A DNA stretch of 64,000 nt from Gemmatimonadota bacterium (GTDB taxonomy: Bacteria; Gemmatimonadota; Gemmatimonadetes; Gemmatimonadales; GWC2-71-9). The notes beneath the pieces are model-generated. The model was not told the DNA's origin. It ran no database searches and saw only the letters and a list, made by a program, of their open reading frames with translations. A program made the translations under genes and the position numbers. The stretch is taken from positions 1 through 64,000 of the forward strand of contig JAOTVV010000009.1 of NCBI GenBank assembly GCA_029863245.1, given 5' to 3'. Of this stretch, positions 50,709 to 59,652 are shown piece by piece; the first letter of the stretch is position 1; the number at the start of each line of letters is the position of its first letter.

Positions 50709-52910
50709 ATGCGCAACCGCCTGCCCCTGCTTTTCGGCGTGCTCATGGGCATGGCGTTTGGACCGCTGGCGCATCGCGCCGCCGCCCAGGACCCGCAGCG
50801 TCCGACACTGCGGGTGGGCCGGATCACTGGGCCGATCACGCTCGACGGCAGGCTCGACGAGCCATCCTGGGGCGAGACCGACTCCATCCCCGTCCTCACG
50901 ATGATCGAACCCGTCGAGGGCGGCGTGTTGGTCGGGCGCACGACGGTCCGGGTGCTCGCCGACGCCGATGCGCTGATCATCGGGATCGACTGCCACGATC
51001 CCGACGTCTCCGGCATCGTGAGCTTCTCCAAGGCCCGGGACTCCGAACTCCAGAACGAGGATCACGTGAAGCTGATCCTCGATACGTTCCTCGACGGCCG
51101 CTCGGGATATGTCGTTGCGGTCAATCCGAGTGGGGCGCGGTATGACGCGCTGATCGCCGATTACGGCGAGGGTGAGAACAGCGCGTGGGACGCGGTGTGG
51201 GACGCCGGCACGGCGCGTCGCATGGACGGCTGGTCGGTGGAAATCCGGATCCCGATTCGGAGCCTGAGTTTCCGGTCGGGCGTTTCCGAGTGGGGATTCA
51301 ACGTCGAGCGCCGGCTCGAGCGGCTCCAGGAGGTGAGTCGCTGGGCGAGCCCCGTCAGGGACGCGAAGGTCACCCAACCCAGCCGCGCCGGGCGGTTGCA
51401 GGATTTGCCCGCCTTCTCGCTCGGCCTCGGCCTCACGGTTCGGCCAGCCGTGGTTGCGGGGTTCGAGAAACCCGCATTCGACGCCGAAACGAAGGCGACC
51501 GGCGAGCCGAGCCTGGACGTATTCCAACAACTGGGCTCCGACGCCGTTGCGTCGCTCACGGTGAACACCGATTTCGCCGAAACCGAGGTCGACACCCGGC
51601 AGACCAACCTCACCCGGTTTCCGCTGTTCTTCCCGGAGAAGCGGACCTTCTTCCTCGAAGGCGCCGACATTTTCGACTTCGGCATCGGGCTCGAGACGTT
51701 CCGCCGTCCGGACCTCGAGCCGTTCTTCAGCAGGCGGATCGGGCTCCTCTCGGGCCAGGAAATTCCGGTACTGGTGGGCGGCAAGATGAACGGACGGCTC
51801 GGGCAAACGAACGCCGGCGCGTTCGCCGTGCGGACCGGCGAGGAGACGATCACGCTCGACGGCGACACCACCGTCGTGGCGCCCGCGACCTTGGGCGCGG
51901 CGCGTGTCAAGCAGAATGTCCTTGCCGAATCGTCGATCGGTGCCATCGCCACGTTCGGGGATCCCGAAGGTCGATCCGCCAGCTGGACGACCGGTGTCGA
52001 TGCGACGTTCCAAACGTCTCGGCTCTGGGGAGACAAGAACCTCCTTGTGGGCGCATGGGGCCTCGTCACCGATCGCGAGGGCCTCACGGGAGATCGGACC
52101 GCCTTTGGCGGGGCCATCGACTTTCCCAACGACACCTGGGACCTATCCCTCACATACAAGCGCATCGGCGACGGATTCGACCCCTCCCTGAGCTTCGTCC
52201 CGCGCCGGAGTGTGCAGCTGTGGAGGGGCTCGGCAGACTGGCGCTACCGTCCGGCGTGGACGTGGGTGCGGGTGATGTTCTTCGAATTCCGGCCGACGGT
52301 CGCGTTGGATCTCGATGGTGGGTGGGAGAGCTACCGATTCCAGATCACGCCGGTGAACTGGCAGCTCGAGAGCGGGGACCGCGTGGAGGTCAACGTCGTC
52401 CCGGAGGGGGAACGCCTGGTCGAGGCGTTCGAGATCGCCGAGGGCGTCGTGATTCCGCCCGGCTCGTATCGGTGGACGCGCTATCGACTCGAAGCCGAGA
52501 TCGCCACCAAACGTCCTGTCAGCGGGCAGGTCACGTGGTGGTTCGGGAGCTTCTACGGGGGCACGCTGCACCAGGTCGAGGGGACCCTGCTGACCAAGCC
52601 AACCCCGTTCCTGACCTTCGAGGTCTCCGGCGACTACAACGCGGCGCGGCTTCCGGAGGGAGATTTCGATCGGTATCTGTTCAGCGGCCGCCTGCAGGTG
52701 AACTTCTCACCCGATCTCCAGTGGAACGCGCTCGTGCAGTACGACAACGAGTCAGACATCGTGGGCGCCAACAGTCGGCTGCGTTGGACGTTTCATCCTT
52801 TCGGCGACCTCTTCGTCGTCTACAACCACAACGTGGCCGATCGCGTCGGTGCGTGGCGTCTCGAGTCCAACCAGCTGCTCGTGAAGGCCCAGTACGCGAT
52901 GCGTCTGTAG
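50709..52910 (+). CDS. CBM9-like/DUF5916 outer-membrane barrel protein, second copy
   Basis: 733 residues, signal peptide ending HRAAAQD. N-terminal CBM9-like sandwich (RITGPITLDGRLDEPSWGETD, VLADADALIIGIDCHDPD), then the DUF5916 core SLTVNTDFAETEVDTRQTNLTRF, PLFFPEKRTFFLEGADIFDFG, and a long series of amphipathic strands ending LVKAQYAMRL. Related in layout to 33925-36171 but clearly diverged. Caxes: AGGAGA is 8 bases before ATG 50709. It may form the outer-membrane component for the products of the adjacent dehydrogenase/esterase genes (inference from neighbourhood only). Confidence 0.85.
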   Translation: MRNRLPLLFGVLMGMAFGPLAHRAAAQDPQRPTLRVGRITGPITLDGRLDEPSWGETDSIPVLTMIEPVEGGVLVGRTTVRVLADADALIIGIDCHDPDVSGIVSFSKARDSELQNEDHVKLILDTFLDGRSGYVVAVNPSGARYDALIADYGEGENSAWDAVWDAGTARRMDGWSVEIRIPIRSLSFRSGVSEWGFNVERRLERLQEVSRWASPVRDAKVTQPSRAGRLQDLPAFSLGLGLTVRPAVVAGFEKPAFDAETKATGEPSLDVFQQLGSDAVASLTVNTDFAETEVDTRQTNLTRFPLFFPEKRTFFLEGADIFDFGIGLETFRRPDLEPFFSRRIGLLSGQEIPVLVGGKMNGRLGQTNAGAFAVRTGEETITLDGDTTVVAPATLGAARVKQNVLAESSIGAIATFGDPEGRSASWTTGVDATFQTSRLWGDKNLLVGAWGLVTDREGLTGDRTAFGGAIDFPNDTWDLSLTYKRIGDGFDPSLSFVPRRSVQLWRGSADWRYRPAWTWVRVMFFEFRPTVALDLDGGWESYRFQITPVNWQLESGDRVEVNVVPEGERLVEAFEIAEGVVIPPGSYRWTRYRLEAEIATKRPVSGQVTWWFGSFYGGTLHQVEGTLLTKPTPFLTFEVSGDYNAARLPEGDFDRYLFSGRLQVNFSPDLQWNALVQYDNESDIVGANSRLRWTFHPFGDLFVVYNHNVADRVGAWRLESNQLLVKAQYAMRL

Positions 52911-53049
52911 CCCGACGGACATCGAGGGAGTCGTGAGTGCATTACCTCATCGACATCATGACCGACGCGCGTTGGCCGAACGGCCGCGACCGGAACCCGG
53001 AGCGGCCCGGCCGCGTTACCGAGCGGAATCCACACATGGAGCGCCCGAG

Positions 53050-53489
53050 ATGCACAGACGTCTGTTCGCTGCGCTGACCGCGGGTCTCCTTTCGGGGGCT
53101 GCCGCTCCGGCCTCAGCCCAGATGATCCCCTGGAGCCAGTACGGGAGCGTGACCCAATGGCTTGGCAACATCGAGATCCAGATCCGCTACCGGCGCCCGG
53201 TGGCTCGCGGACGGGACCTCTTCGGTGCCCTGGTGAAGTGGGGCGAGCCTACCATACGCCGTACCCAGAAGGCGAAGACGCCCTCCGGTTCACGACCGCA
53301 CCAGGCACCGGGCAACACATGGAGACCCTCACGTTCCACTTTCCCACGGTCGACGGACCGGAGGCGACGCTGGCGTTTCAGTGGGGGACGACCATCGTCG
53401 AGATCCCGATTGCGATCGAGGAAGGGGAGGCGTTCAGCCTGTCGCCCGGTACGCTCTCACGCTACTGTATCACCCCGGAGTGTGCATGA
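53050..53489 (+). pseudogene. DUF2911 gene with internal deletion and frameshift
   Basis: ATG 53050 (GGAG 8 bases upstream) starts a good signal peptide (AALTAGLLSGAAAPASAQ) and the DUF2911 beginning SVTQWLGNIEIQIRYRRPVARGRDLFGALVKWG. Near 53243-53248 the frame breaks: the family's end (YHTPYPEGEDALRF then ETLTFHFPTVDGPEATLAFQWGTTIVEIPIAIE) continues in another frame to the stop at 53489. The middle of the family, which normally joins two W-G-containing segments, is missing, so a deletion between two similar W-G sites is likely. The stop overlaps the next gene's ATG. Confidence 0.7.
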
Positions 53490-55177
53490 TGAAGCGTCGT
53501 GAACGATTTCTCATCGCCACGGCCACTGCCGTCTTGATCCTGTCTTGTCCCGGCACGGCTGTCGGGCAGGTGCTCGACGCCGGACCGCAGGTCCTGACGT
53601 TCCATTCCGACGTGGATGACAGCGAGCAGCCGTACGCGCTCTACCTGCCGCCGAATTTCGACACATCGCGGCAGTACCCGCTCGTCATCAGCCTGCACGG
53701 TGCCGGCTCGAACCACCGGTTGAACCTCCGGCGGATCTTCGGAAGGAGCAACGCCGACGGCGAAAACGACGTGGAGGCCAGCCGCTACTTCCCTGAATGG
53801 GACGACGTGGATTTCATCGTGGCGTCTCCCTACGCACGTGGTACCATGGGCTATCAGGGTGTTGCAGAAAAGGACGTCCTGGACGTGCTGGCCGACGTGA
53901 AGCGGCGTTTTCCCATCGACGAGGACCGCGTGTACCTCACGGGGTTGTCGATGGGTGGCGGCGGCACACTCTGGCTTGGGCTGACCCGCCCGGACGTCTG
54001 GGCGGCGATCGTGCCGGTGTGCCCGGCTCCGCCGGAAGGCACCAACGCATTGGCTCCCAATGCACTGAACCTCCCGGTGCGCATCCTTCAGGGTGGGGCG
54101 GACCCCGTCGTGCGTCCCGAGAGCGTGCGGGTGTGGGTGGAGCGTCTCAAGGCGTTGGGCACGCACATCGAATACGACGAGTACCCCGGTATCGGGCACG
54201 ATAGCTGGGTACCGGCCTATGCGAACGGCCAGATCTTCGGCTGGTTTGCCCAGTTCGAGCGCAACCCCCATCCCAACCGTGTGCGCTTCGTGAGCGATCG
54301 CTACAAGTACCACTCGGCCTACTGGGTGCAACTCGACGCCCTGTCGCCGGGCACCCTGGCAAGCATCGACGCGCAGCTCACCGCACCCAACCGCATCGCG
54401 GTGACGACCTCCGAGCTGGAGGGCTTCACGTTACATCTCGCGGGACATCCGCGCTTCAGGGCACAGGGGTCTCTCACCGTAGAGATCGACGGAACATCTA
54501 TCCGGGTCCCGGCGACGGATGCGCCGTCGTTCAACCGCCAGGGAGGGAAGTGGAGAGCCGGCAAAGCGGTGGCACGGGCAAAACGGCCCGGGGTGGAAGG
54601 CCCGATGGCCGAAGTGATTGCGAGCCGGCATCTCTATGTTTACGGCACCGGCGGCGATCCCTCGCGCGAAGATCTAGAGGCCCGCCGGGCACTGGCGCTG
54701 AAAGCCGCCGAGTGGTCGGTGGACCGGGGACCCTTCTGGGGCCGCGTCATGGTGTTCCCGCGTATCGTGTCCGACCGAGAGGTACGGCCCAGCGATCTCG
54801 AGAGCGCCAACCTGGTCCTGTTTGGCACGAAAGAGACCAATGGCATCATCGCTCGGTTCGCGGACCGCCTGCCGATGCATCTCGACGGCGCGTCCGAGGC
54901 CTTCGGCCTGGTCTACGTCTTCCCTCTCGATGGACGGTACGTCCTCGTCAATTCCGGGCTGCCGTGGTGGCATTCGGACGGGTCGTTTCAAACCCGCTCG
55001 CCGTTTCGAAGCAGTGTGCCCGCGTTCGGCCTGATCGGTCTCGGTGACTATCTCCTGTTCAGCGGATTCGTCGAGAACGTCGTGGCCGAGGGGCGGTTCG
55101 ACCACGACTGGCGCATGCCGCCCGCAGAGGCAGAGAAGCTCCAGGCGACAGGGGTGGTGAGCCTGTCGATCATGTGA
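53486..55177 (+). CDS. Secreted alpha/beta-hydrolase (esterase/PHB-depolymerase-like) with C-terminal extension
   Basis: 563 residues, signal peptide (FLIATATAVLILSCPGTAVGQ). The hydrolase domain (about 45-290): YALYLPPNFDTSRQYPLVISLHGAGSN (oxyanion), VYLTGLSMGGGGTLWLGL (nucleophile Ser in GLSMG), LQGGADPVVRPESVRVW (Asp) and YPGIGHDSWV (His). This is the feruloyl/acetyl esterase-PHB depolymerase pattern. About 270 further residues follow, a mixed alpha/beta region with VLFGTKETNGIIARFADRLPM, as in multi-domain esterases attached to polysaccharide pathways. Start ATG 53486 (GGAG 5 bases away) overlaps the DUF2911 remnant stop as ATGA. Removes acyl or aryl esters from glycans (inference). Confidence 0.82.
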   Translation: MMKRRERFLIATATAVLILSCPGTAVGQVLDAGPQVLTFHSDVDDSEQPYALYLPPNFDTSRQYPLVISLHGAGSNHRLNLRRIFGRSNADGENDVEASRYFPEWDDVDFIVASPYARGTMGYQGVAEKDVLDVLADVKRRFPIDEDRVYLTGLSMGGGGTLWLGLTRPDVWAAIVPVCPAPPEGTNALAPNALNLPVRILQGGADPVVRPESVRVWVERLKALGTHIEYDEYPGIGHDSWVPAYANGQIFGWFAQFERNPHPNRVRFVSDRYKYHSAYWVQLDALSPGTLASIDAQLTAPNRIAVTTSELEGFTLHLAGHPRFRAQGSLTVEIDGTSIRVPATDAPSFNRQGGKWRAGKAVARAKRPGVEGPMAEVIASRHLYVYGTGGDPSREDLEARRALALKAAEWSVDRGPFWGRVMVFPRIVSDREVRPSDLESANLVLFGTKETNGIIARFADRLPMHLDGASEAFGLVYVFPLDGRYVLVNSGLPWWHSDGSFQTRSPFRSSVPAFGLIGLGDYLLFSGFVENVVAEGRFDHDWRMPPAEAEKLQATGVVSLSIM

Positions 55178-55189
55178 GCACCACCCGTG

Positions 55190-55236
55190 GGGAGGTGAAT
55201 CGCGCGACCGGTGTCGCCGGACCCGACTCACCTCCC
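55190..55236. terminator. Bidirectional terminator-like hairpin between convergent genes
   Basis: GGGAGGTGA (55190-55198) is a perfect inverted repeat of TCACCTCCC (55228-55236), enclosing 29 bases that can pair further (CCGGTGTCGCCGG). It straddles the GH3 stop (55228-55230) and lies 12 bases after the esterase stop, between convergent genes. Confidence 0.45.
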
Positions 55237-57621
55237 TCGGCTCGTCCGTTCCTCTATCGGCACGTGCGGCACGAGGACGTTCTGCACCTGCTGAACGATC
55301 ACTTCCTGCGGAAGAACGAACGCCGCTTGCTGCCTGATGGCGAGCGCCGAGCTCCCGATCTTCACCGTATACGTTCCGGCCTCCGCGATCCACGCAGCAC
55401 GCTCGGTGTCGAACGAGGCCAGATCACTGCCGGTCAACGTGAAGGTGACGGTCTCCGACTGACGGGGTTGTAACAGGCCCGTCTTCGCAAATGCCCGGAG
55501 TTCGATCTCCGGCTTGTCGAGCGCATCTGCCGGTGCGCTCACGTACAGCTGGACGACCTCTCGGCCCTGGGTGGCACCGACATTGCTCACCACGACCGTC
55601 ACGGTGATTGGGTCGTCGAACTCGGACGCACTCAGCCGAAGGTCGCTGTAGTCGAAGTTGGTGTACGACAGGCCGTATCCGAAGGGGTATACGGGCTCGA
55701 CGTCGAACGTGTTGTAGTAGCGGTACCCGACGTAGATCCCCTCGTCGTATGTGACTTCGGTCGGCACCCCGAAGAGCGACGGCATGGCCGGATCGGCCTC
55801 ACCTGGAAGAACCTTCCCGGGGAAGTTGTCGGCGGACGGCACGTCGGCGTAGGTCATCGGGAACGTCATCGGCAACTTTCCCGACGGGTTCACGGTGCCA
55901 CGCAGGACGTCGGCGATAGCGTTGCCGCCTTCCTGCCCGGGCTGCCACGCGAGCAGAATCGCGTCGGCATGGTCACGCCAGCTCGCCACTTCCATCACGC
56001 CAGCCACGTTCATCACGACGATGACGTCCTTACCCTCGGCGTGGAACGCCCCGGCGACGTTGCGCATCAGCGCGTGCTCCGGATCCGAGAGGAGGAAGTC
56101 ATTCTCCACTTTCCGATCGATGAACTCACCGGAGTTCCGGCCGACGGTGATGACAGCGAAATCCGCCGCGCGTGCAAGCCGGGTGATCCGATCTGCGGCC
56201 ACCACGAGTTCGGGAATCGGCGGGCGTGGCATGAACGGGATCGGCGACTCCGGCTGCTGCGCCTTCTGCTCCGCGACATAGCGACGGTATTGGTCCCGGA
56301 GCGAAACGTCGACGACGTATCCGGCACTCGCCAGCCCGGCATCGAGCGATACGGCATACGCTTCGTTGACGTCACCGCTTCCGGTCCCACCCACAATCAG
56401 GTCGTACGAGGCATTCCCAAAGAGGGCAACCGTTCCCGATGCTGGAAGAGGCAAGGCATGGTCGTCGTTTTTCAGGAGCACCATGCCCTCGGTGGCCGCG
56501 CGGCGCGCGATGATGGCGTGGGCAGCGAGGTCCGGCCGGTCCGAGTACGCGTACTCCGTGAACGACGGCGACTGCAAGACGATACGGAGCACCCGCTCGA
56601 CGTTCTCGTCCAGTTGCATCTCGCTCAGCGTGCCACTCGCCGCGGCGTCGACGATGTCGTTGGTCTGTTGCAGATACCCCGGCATGAGGACGTCATTGCC
56701 CGCCTCGAGCTGCGCCACGGCGTTGCGGCCCCCGAACCAGTCCGTCATCACGAACCCTGCGAAGCCCCACTCGTCACGGAGGATGGTGGTCAGGAGGTCG
56801 CGGCTCTCCGACGCGTACGTGCCGTTGATGAAGTTGTAGGACGACATCACCGTCCACGGTTGCGACTCCCTGACGGCGATCTCGAATCCCCTGAGGTAGA
56901 TCTCCCGCAGTGCCCGCTCACTGACCAGGGTGTTCGACTGCATCCGGTTGAACTCCTGGTTGTTCGCGGCGAAGTGTTTGGGAGACGCGCCCACGCCCTC
57001 AGACTCCACGCCGTCGATGAAGGCGGCAGCGAGACGGCCGGACAGCAGCGGGTCTTCGGAGTAGTACTCGAAGTTGCGGCCGCCGAGCGGGTTTCGGTGG
57101 ATGTTCATGCCGGGCGCGAGGAGGATGTCCACACCGTACTCACGCACCTCTCGGCCGAACGCGCTGCCGACGGCTCGCACCAGCGCGGTGTCCCACGACG
57201 AGGCCATGAGCGTCGCCACCGGAAACGCGGTCGCTGGATACGCCCGCCCGGAGTCGCCTTCTCGGACCGGAGCGATGCGGAGGCCGGCCGGCCCGTCTGC
57301 CAGGGTCAGCGGTGGGATGCCGAGCCTCGGAATGGCGTGCGTGCGTCCCGCTGCTCCCGGCACCTTCTCCGGCACCCTCGCATCTTCCGGGTCCATCAGC
57401 GGGAGGAAGGGAAGATCCATATGGAAGCCCATCCCGACCAGCAGCCGGACCTTCTCGTCCACCGTCATGGCACCGACGACGTCGGCCATGGGATTCTCGC
57501 CGAGTCGAGGAGGATGTTGCGCCGTGGCGGAGGACATGGGAACGAGCAGCAGCACGACAAGTGTCGGGAGCTGCAACCAGCTCCCAACGGATTCGGTGTG
57601 GTTCCACGCATGCATGACCAT
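55228..57621 (-). CDS. GH3 beta-glucosidase with FnIII-like tail
   Basis: 797 residues with signal peptide (LPTLVVLLLVPMSSATAQ). GH3 barrel: LTLADGPAGLRIAPV, GVDILLAPGMNIHRNPLGGRNFEYYSEDP, KHFAANNQEFNRMQSNTLVSERALREIYL, nucleophile D294 in FVMTDWFGG. C-terminal domains: EGMVLLKNDDHALPL, LLAWQPGQEGGNAIADVLRGTVNPSGKLPMTFP, an inserted region around the DRKVENDFLLSDPEH segment, and the FnIII-like VYPFGYGLSYTNFDYSDLRLS to the end. The YYSEDP and NNQE motifs put it in the GH3 group with beta-glucosidase/xylosidase activity. GGAGG lies about 10 bases before ATG 57621. Last gene of the minus-strand operon from 61780. Confidence 0.93.
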   Translation of the reverse strand: MVMHAWNHTESVGSWLQLPTLVVLLLVPMSSATAQHPPRLGENPMADVVGAMTVDEKVRLLVGMGFHMDLPFLPLMDPEDARVPEKVPGAAGRTHAIPRLGIPPLTLADGPAGLRIAPVREGDSGRAYPATAFPVATLMASSWDTALVRAVGSAFGREVREYGVDILLAPGMNIHRNPLGGRNFEYYSEDPLLSGRLAAAFIDGVESEGVGASPKHFAANNQEFNRMQSNTLVSERALREIYLRGFEIAVRESQPWTVMSSYNFINGTYASESRDLLTTILRDEWGFAGFVMTDWFGGRNAVAQLEAGNDVLMPGYLQQTNDIVDAAASGTLSEMQLDENVERVLRIVLQSPSFTEYAYSDRPDLAAHAIIARRAATEGMVLLKNDDHALPLPASGTVALFGNASYDLIVGGTGSGDVNEAYAVSLDAGLASAGYVVDVSLRDQYRRYVAEQKAQQPESPIPFMPRPPIPELVVAADRITRLARAADFAVITVGRNSGEFIDRKVENDFLLSDPEHALMRNVAGAFHAEGKDVIVVMNVAGVMEVASWRDHADAILLAWQPGQEGGNAIADVLRGTVNPSGKLPMTFPMTYADVPSADNFPGKVLPGEADPAMPSLFGVPTEVTYDEGIYVGYRYYNTFDVEPVYPFGYGLSYTNFDYSDLRLSASEFDDPITVTVVVSNVGATQGREVVQLYVSAPADALDKPEIELRAFAKTGLLQPRQSETVTFTLTGSDLASFDTERAAWIAEAGTYTVKIGSSALAIRQQAAFVLPQEVIVQQVQNVLVPHVPIEERTSRGR

Positions 57622-57693
57622 CTGACACGATCCTCCCATCTCCGAGTTGCCCGTGACCTCGTCGCCAGACGGGCGACACCGGCCTCGGTACAA

Positions 57694-58629
57694 CTACATC
57701 ACCTTCCGAACCTGGTCCCACGACACCAGCGTGATGTCATGTGCCGCCAACAAATCTCTGAATTCCCTGCTCGTCACGAAGTCCAGGTCCTTCTGCCGCC
57801 ACGCCGATCCGAAATCCGGATGGTTGACGGTAACGGCCTGCATCTCGGTGTCGTCGATTGCCAGGTGGACGATGAGCTGGTTCAGCCCGGGTCCGATCGT
57901 GGCGAGCATCTCGGCGTACGCCTCGCTCCACGATTTGGCAGGATCATCGGCGAGCATCATGTACAATCCGTCCAGCAGCGGCTTTTCGGCGGCAATGGCG
58001 TCGCGGATGTCGTCAGGCGCATCCTGTAACCAGCTGCCGGAGATCACCAGCACGGGGAGGTCGTATTCTCTCCCGAGCTTCAGGTAGATCTGTACCAGCT
58101 CGGGCTTGGCCATCACGCTGCCCATGTGCGTGTCCAGGTGCGTCGGCCTGATCCCCAGCGCGAGGGCGCGTTCGATCTGCGCCCTGATCTCCTTCTCGAC
58201 CTCCACCGGGTCGGCGTGCGTCCCCACCTCCTCCACGGTCGAGTAGAAATGCCCGTGCTCGTCCAGGAGGCTCGGAATCTCGCCGGCCGGTGAAATGCCG
58301 CCCCACTTGTAGTAGTCCCATTCGGCCGTCAGGGTTATGTGGATCCCGACGTCCAAGGGCTGGTGTTCCCGATAGTACGCCGCGAAATCCGGGAACCACG
58401 GACAGGGAACCATGACGCTCCCCGAGGTGATCCCCCCGCTCTCGAAGGCTCGTGCCGAGGCGATGTTCACGGACCGGGCCACCCCGATATCGTCCGCATG
58501 GACGATCAGGAGCTTCGCGTCGGCGTCGTAACCCAGCTTTTCGGCCAGGGTCTTCTGGCCCTCCGCGACGGAGGGTGCCACCAACGAGATGAATCCACCT
58601 AGCATGGCTGCAAGTATGATGATCTTCAC
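57694..58629 (-). CDS. ChbG/YdjC family carbohydrate deacetylase, exported
   Basis: 311 residues from GTG 58629: GGGAGG ends 6 bases upstream, whereas an earlier GTG at 58635 abuts that site. Leader IIILAAMLGGFISLVAPSVAEGQ. YdjC motifs: LLIVHADDIGVARSVNIAS (Asp-Asp-x-Gly metal site), DVGIHITLTAEWD, RPTHLDTHMGSVMAKPELVQIYLKL (metal His) and LIVHLAIDDTEMQAVT. ChbG deacetylates chito-oligosaccharides in the cytoplasm; this exported member sits with GH3 and keto-sugar enzymes and could deacetylate a glycan. 36 bases after the Gfo/Idh stop, in the same operon. Confidence 0.88.
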   Translation of the reverse strand: MKIIILAAMLGGFISLVAPSVAEGQKTLAEKLGYDADAKLLIVHADDIGVARSVNIASARAFESGGITSGSVMVPCPWFPDFAAYYREHQPLDVGIHITLTAEWDYYKWGGISPAGEIPSLLDEHGHFYSTVEEVGTHADPVEVEKEIRAQIERALALGIRPTHLDTHMGSVMAKPELVQIYLKLGREYDLPVLVISGSWLQDAPDDIRDAIAAEKPLLDGLYMMLADDPAKSWSEAYAEMLATIGPGLNQLIVHLAIDDTEMQAVTVNHPDFGSAWRQKDLDFVTSREFRDLLAAHDITLVSWDQVRKVM

Positions 58630-58665
58630 GGTCACCCTCCCAAACGAATCCTTCCCAGCGAGGCT

Positions 58666-59652
58666 TCAGCGAGCAGGTTCGCGATCGGCCGCCTCGAGCA
58701 GACACCGCAGAACAGCGAGATGCTCTTGCAGTGTCGGGGCGTCCGCCGCGCGGCTTCCGTGCATGTGCGCCACCACCTCGCCCACTAGGCGTCCGTAGCC
58801 TTCCATCCATCCGAGGCCGTGAAACGGCGCCGGACGCGCCGGCAGCGCCGCGTCGGAGCGAACCTGTGTCGAGCGCGACCCGGCGTTGCCCCAGACGATC
58901 ACGTCGGGCCTCTCGAACGACCAACTCGCCGACGCGCGTTCGCCGATGATCTCCAACTCCAGCCTGTTTCCTGTCCCGTGCACGGTCTTCGATATCGAGC
59001 CGAAGCTGACGAGATCGCCGAACTCCATCGTGAGGTGGACGTGGGTGTCCCGATGCGGTGCCGCCGCATTGACGAACCATCTGCGTACCGATGTGTTGTC
59101 GGGCGGGCGTCCGTAGAGGTGAGTCACCAGATCGGCCCAGTGCGTGGCCAGGTCGAGCAGCACATCGAATCGTCCGCCGAGGTCGGGAGAGTCCTTCCAA
59201 GAACCCCCGGTGGGCGTCCGGGTGGCGCTCGATTGCCAGTAGCGACCCTCGATCGAGATGAGCGTGCCGAAGCGCCCGGCGGCGATCGCTCGCTTCAACT
59301 CCTGAGGCCCCCACAGAAGACGGTATCCGTGGCAGACCCACGTGGCCATGGGGAGCCCGTCGAGCGCCTCGATTTGGTCGAAGTCGACGGCGGCCGGCTT
59401 CTCGCAGATGGCAAACCGGTATCCGCGTTCGGCTCCCTCGCGCAACCGAGGCGCGTGGAGCGCGTGGGGGTTTGCCACGACGAGCAGTGCCAGGTCCGGG
59501 TGTTCCGGCCTGGGGAGGGGAGCCCCGCGCTCATGCCATGTCGCCGGTGCCACTTCGTCGGGGTACATCGCGAGGGCATGGAGGAGAGCCTTCCCGGCCG
59601 CGCCCCGGCCGACAATCAGTGGCCGGACTCGTTGGGGCGGTGTCGTCACCAT
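58666..59652 (-). CDS. Gfo/Idh/MocA-like oxidoreductase, cytoplasmic
   Basis: 328 residues. The N-terminus VRPLIVGRGAAGKALLHALAMYPDE has a G-x-G-x-x-G-like site that differs from the usual GxGxxA. EKP-like motif: RFAICEKPAAVDFDQIEAL; then THVHLTMEFGDLVSFGSISKTVHGTGNRLELEIIGE and MEGYGRLVGEVVAHMHG typical of the C-terminal domain. Substrate unknown. It overlaps the DUF1080 stop by 7 bases (ATGGTGA), so translation is coupled. ATG 59652 is the first start in the frame with family content; a long upstream extension is a shadow of the DUF1080 gene. Confidence 0.82.
   Translation of the reverse strand: MVTTPPQRVRPLIVGRGAAGKALLHALAMYPDEVAPATWHERGAPLPRPEHPDLALLVVANPHALHAPRLREGAERGYRFAICEKPAAVDFDQIEALDGLPMATWVCHGYRLLWGPQELKRAIAAGRFGTLISIEGRYWQSSATRTPTGGSWKDSPDLGGRFDVLLDLATHWADLVTHLYGRPPDNTSVRRWFVNAAAPHRDTHVHLTMEFGDLVSFGSISKTVHGTGNRLELEIIGERASASWSFERPDVIVWGNAGSRSTQVRSDAALPARPAPFHGLGWMEGYGRLVGEVVAHMHGSRAADAPTLQEHLAVLRCLLEAADREPAR

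Noticed and set aside
55969-58029. 686-codon open frame on the plus strand
   Set aside because: Shadow of the GH3 and ChbG genes; His/Arg-rich composition with no recognisable motif.
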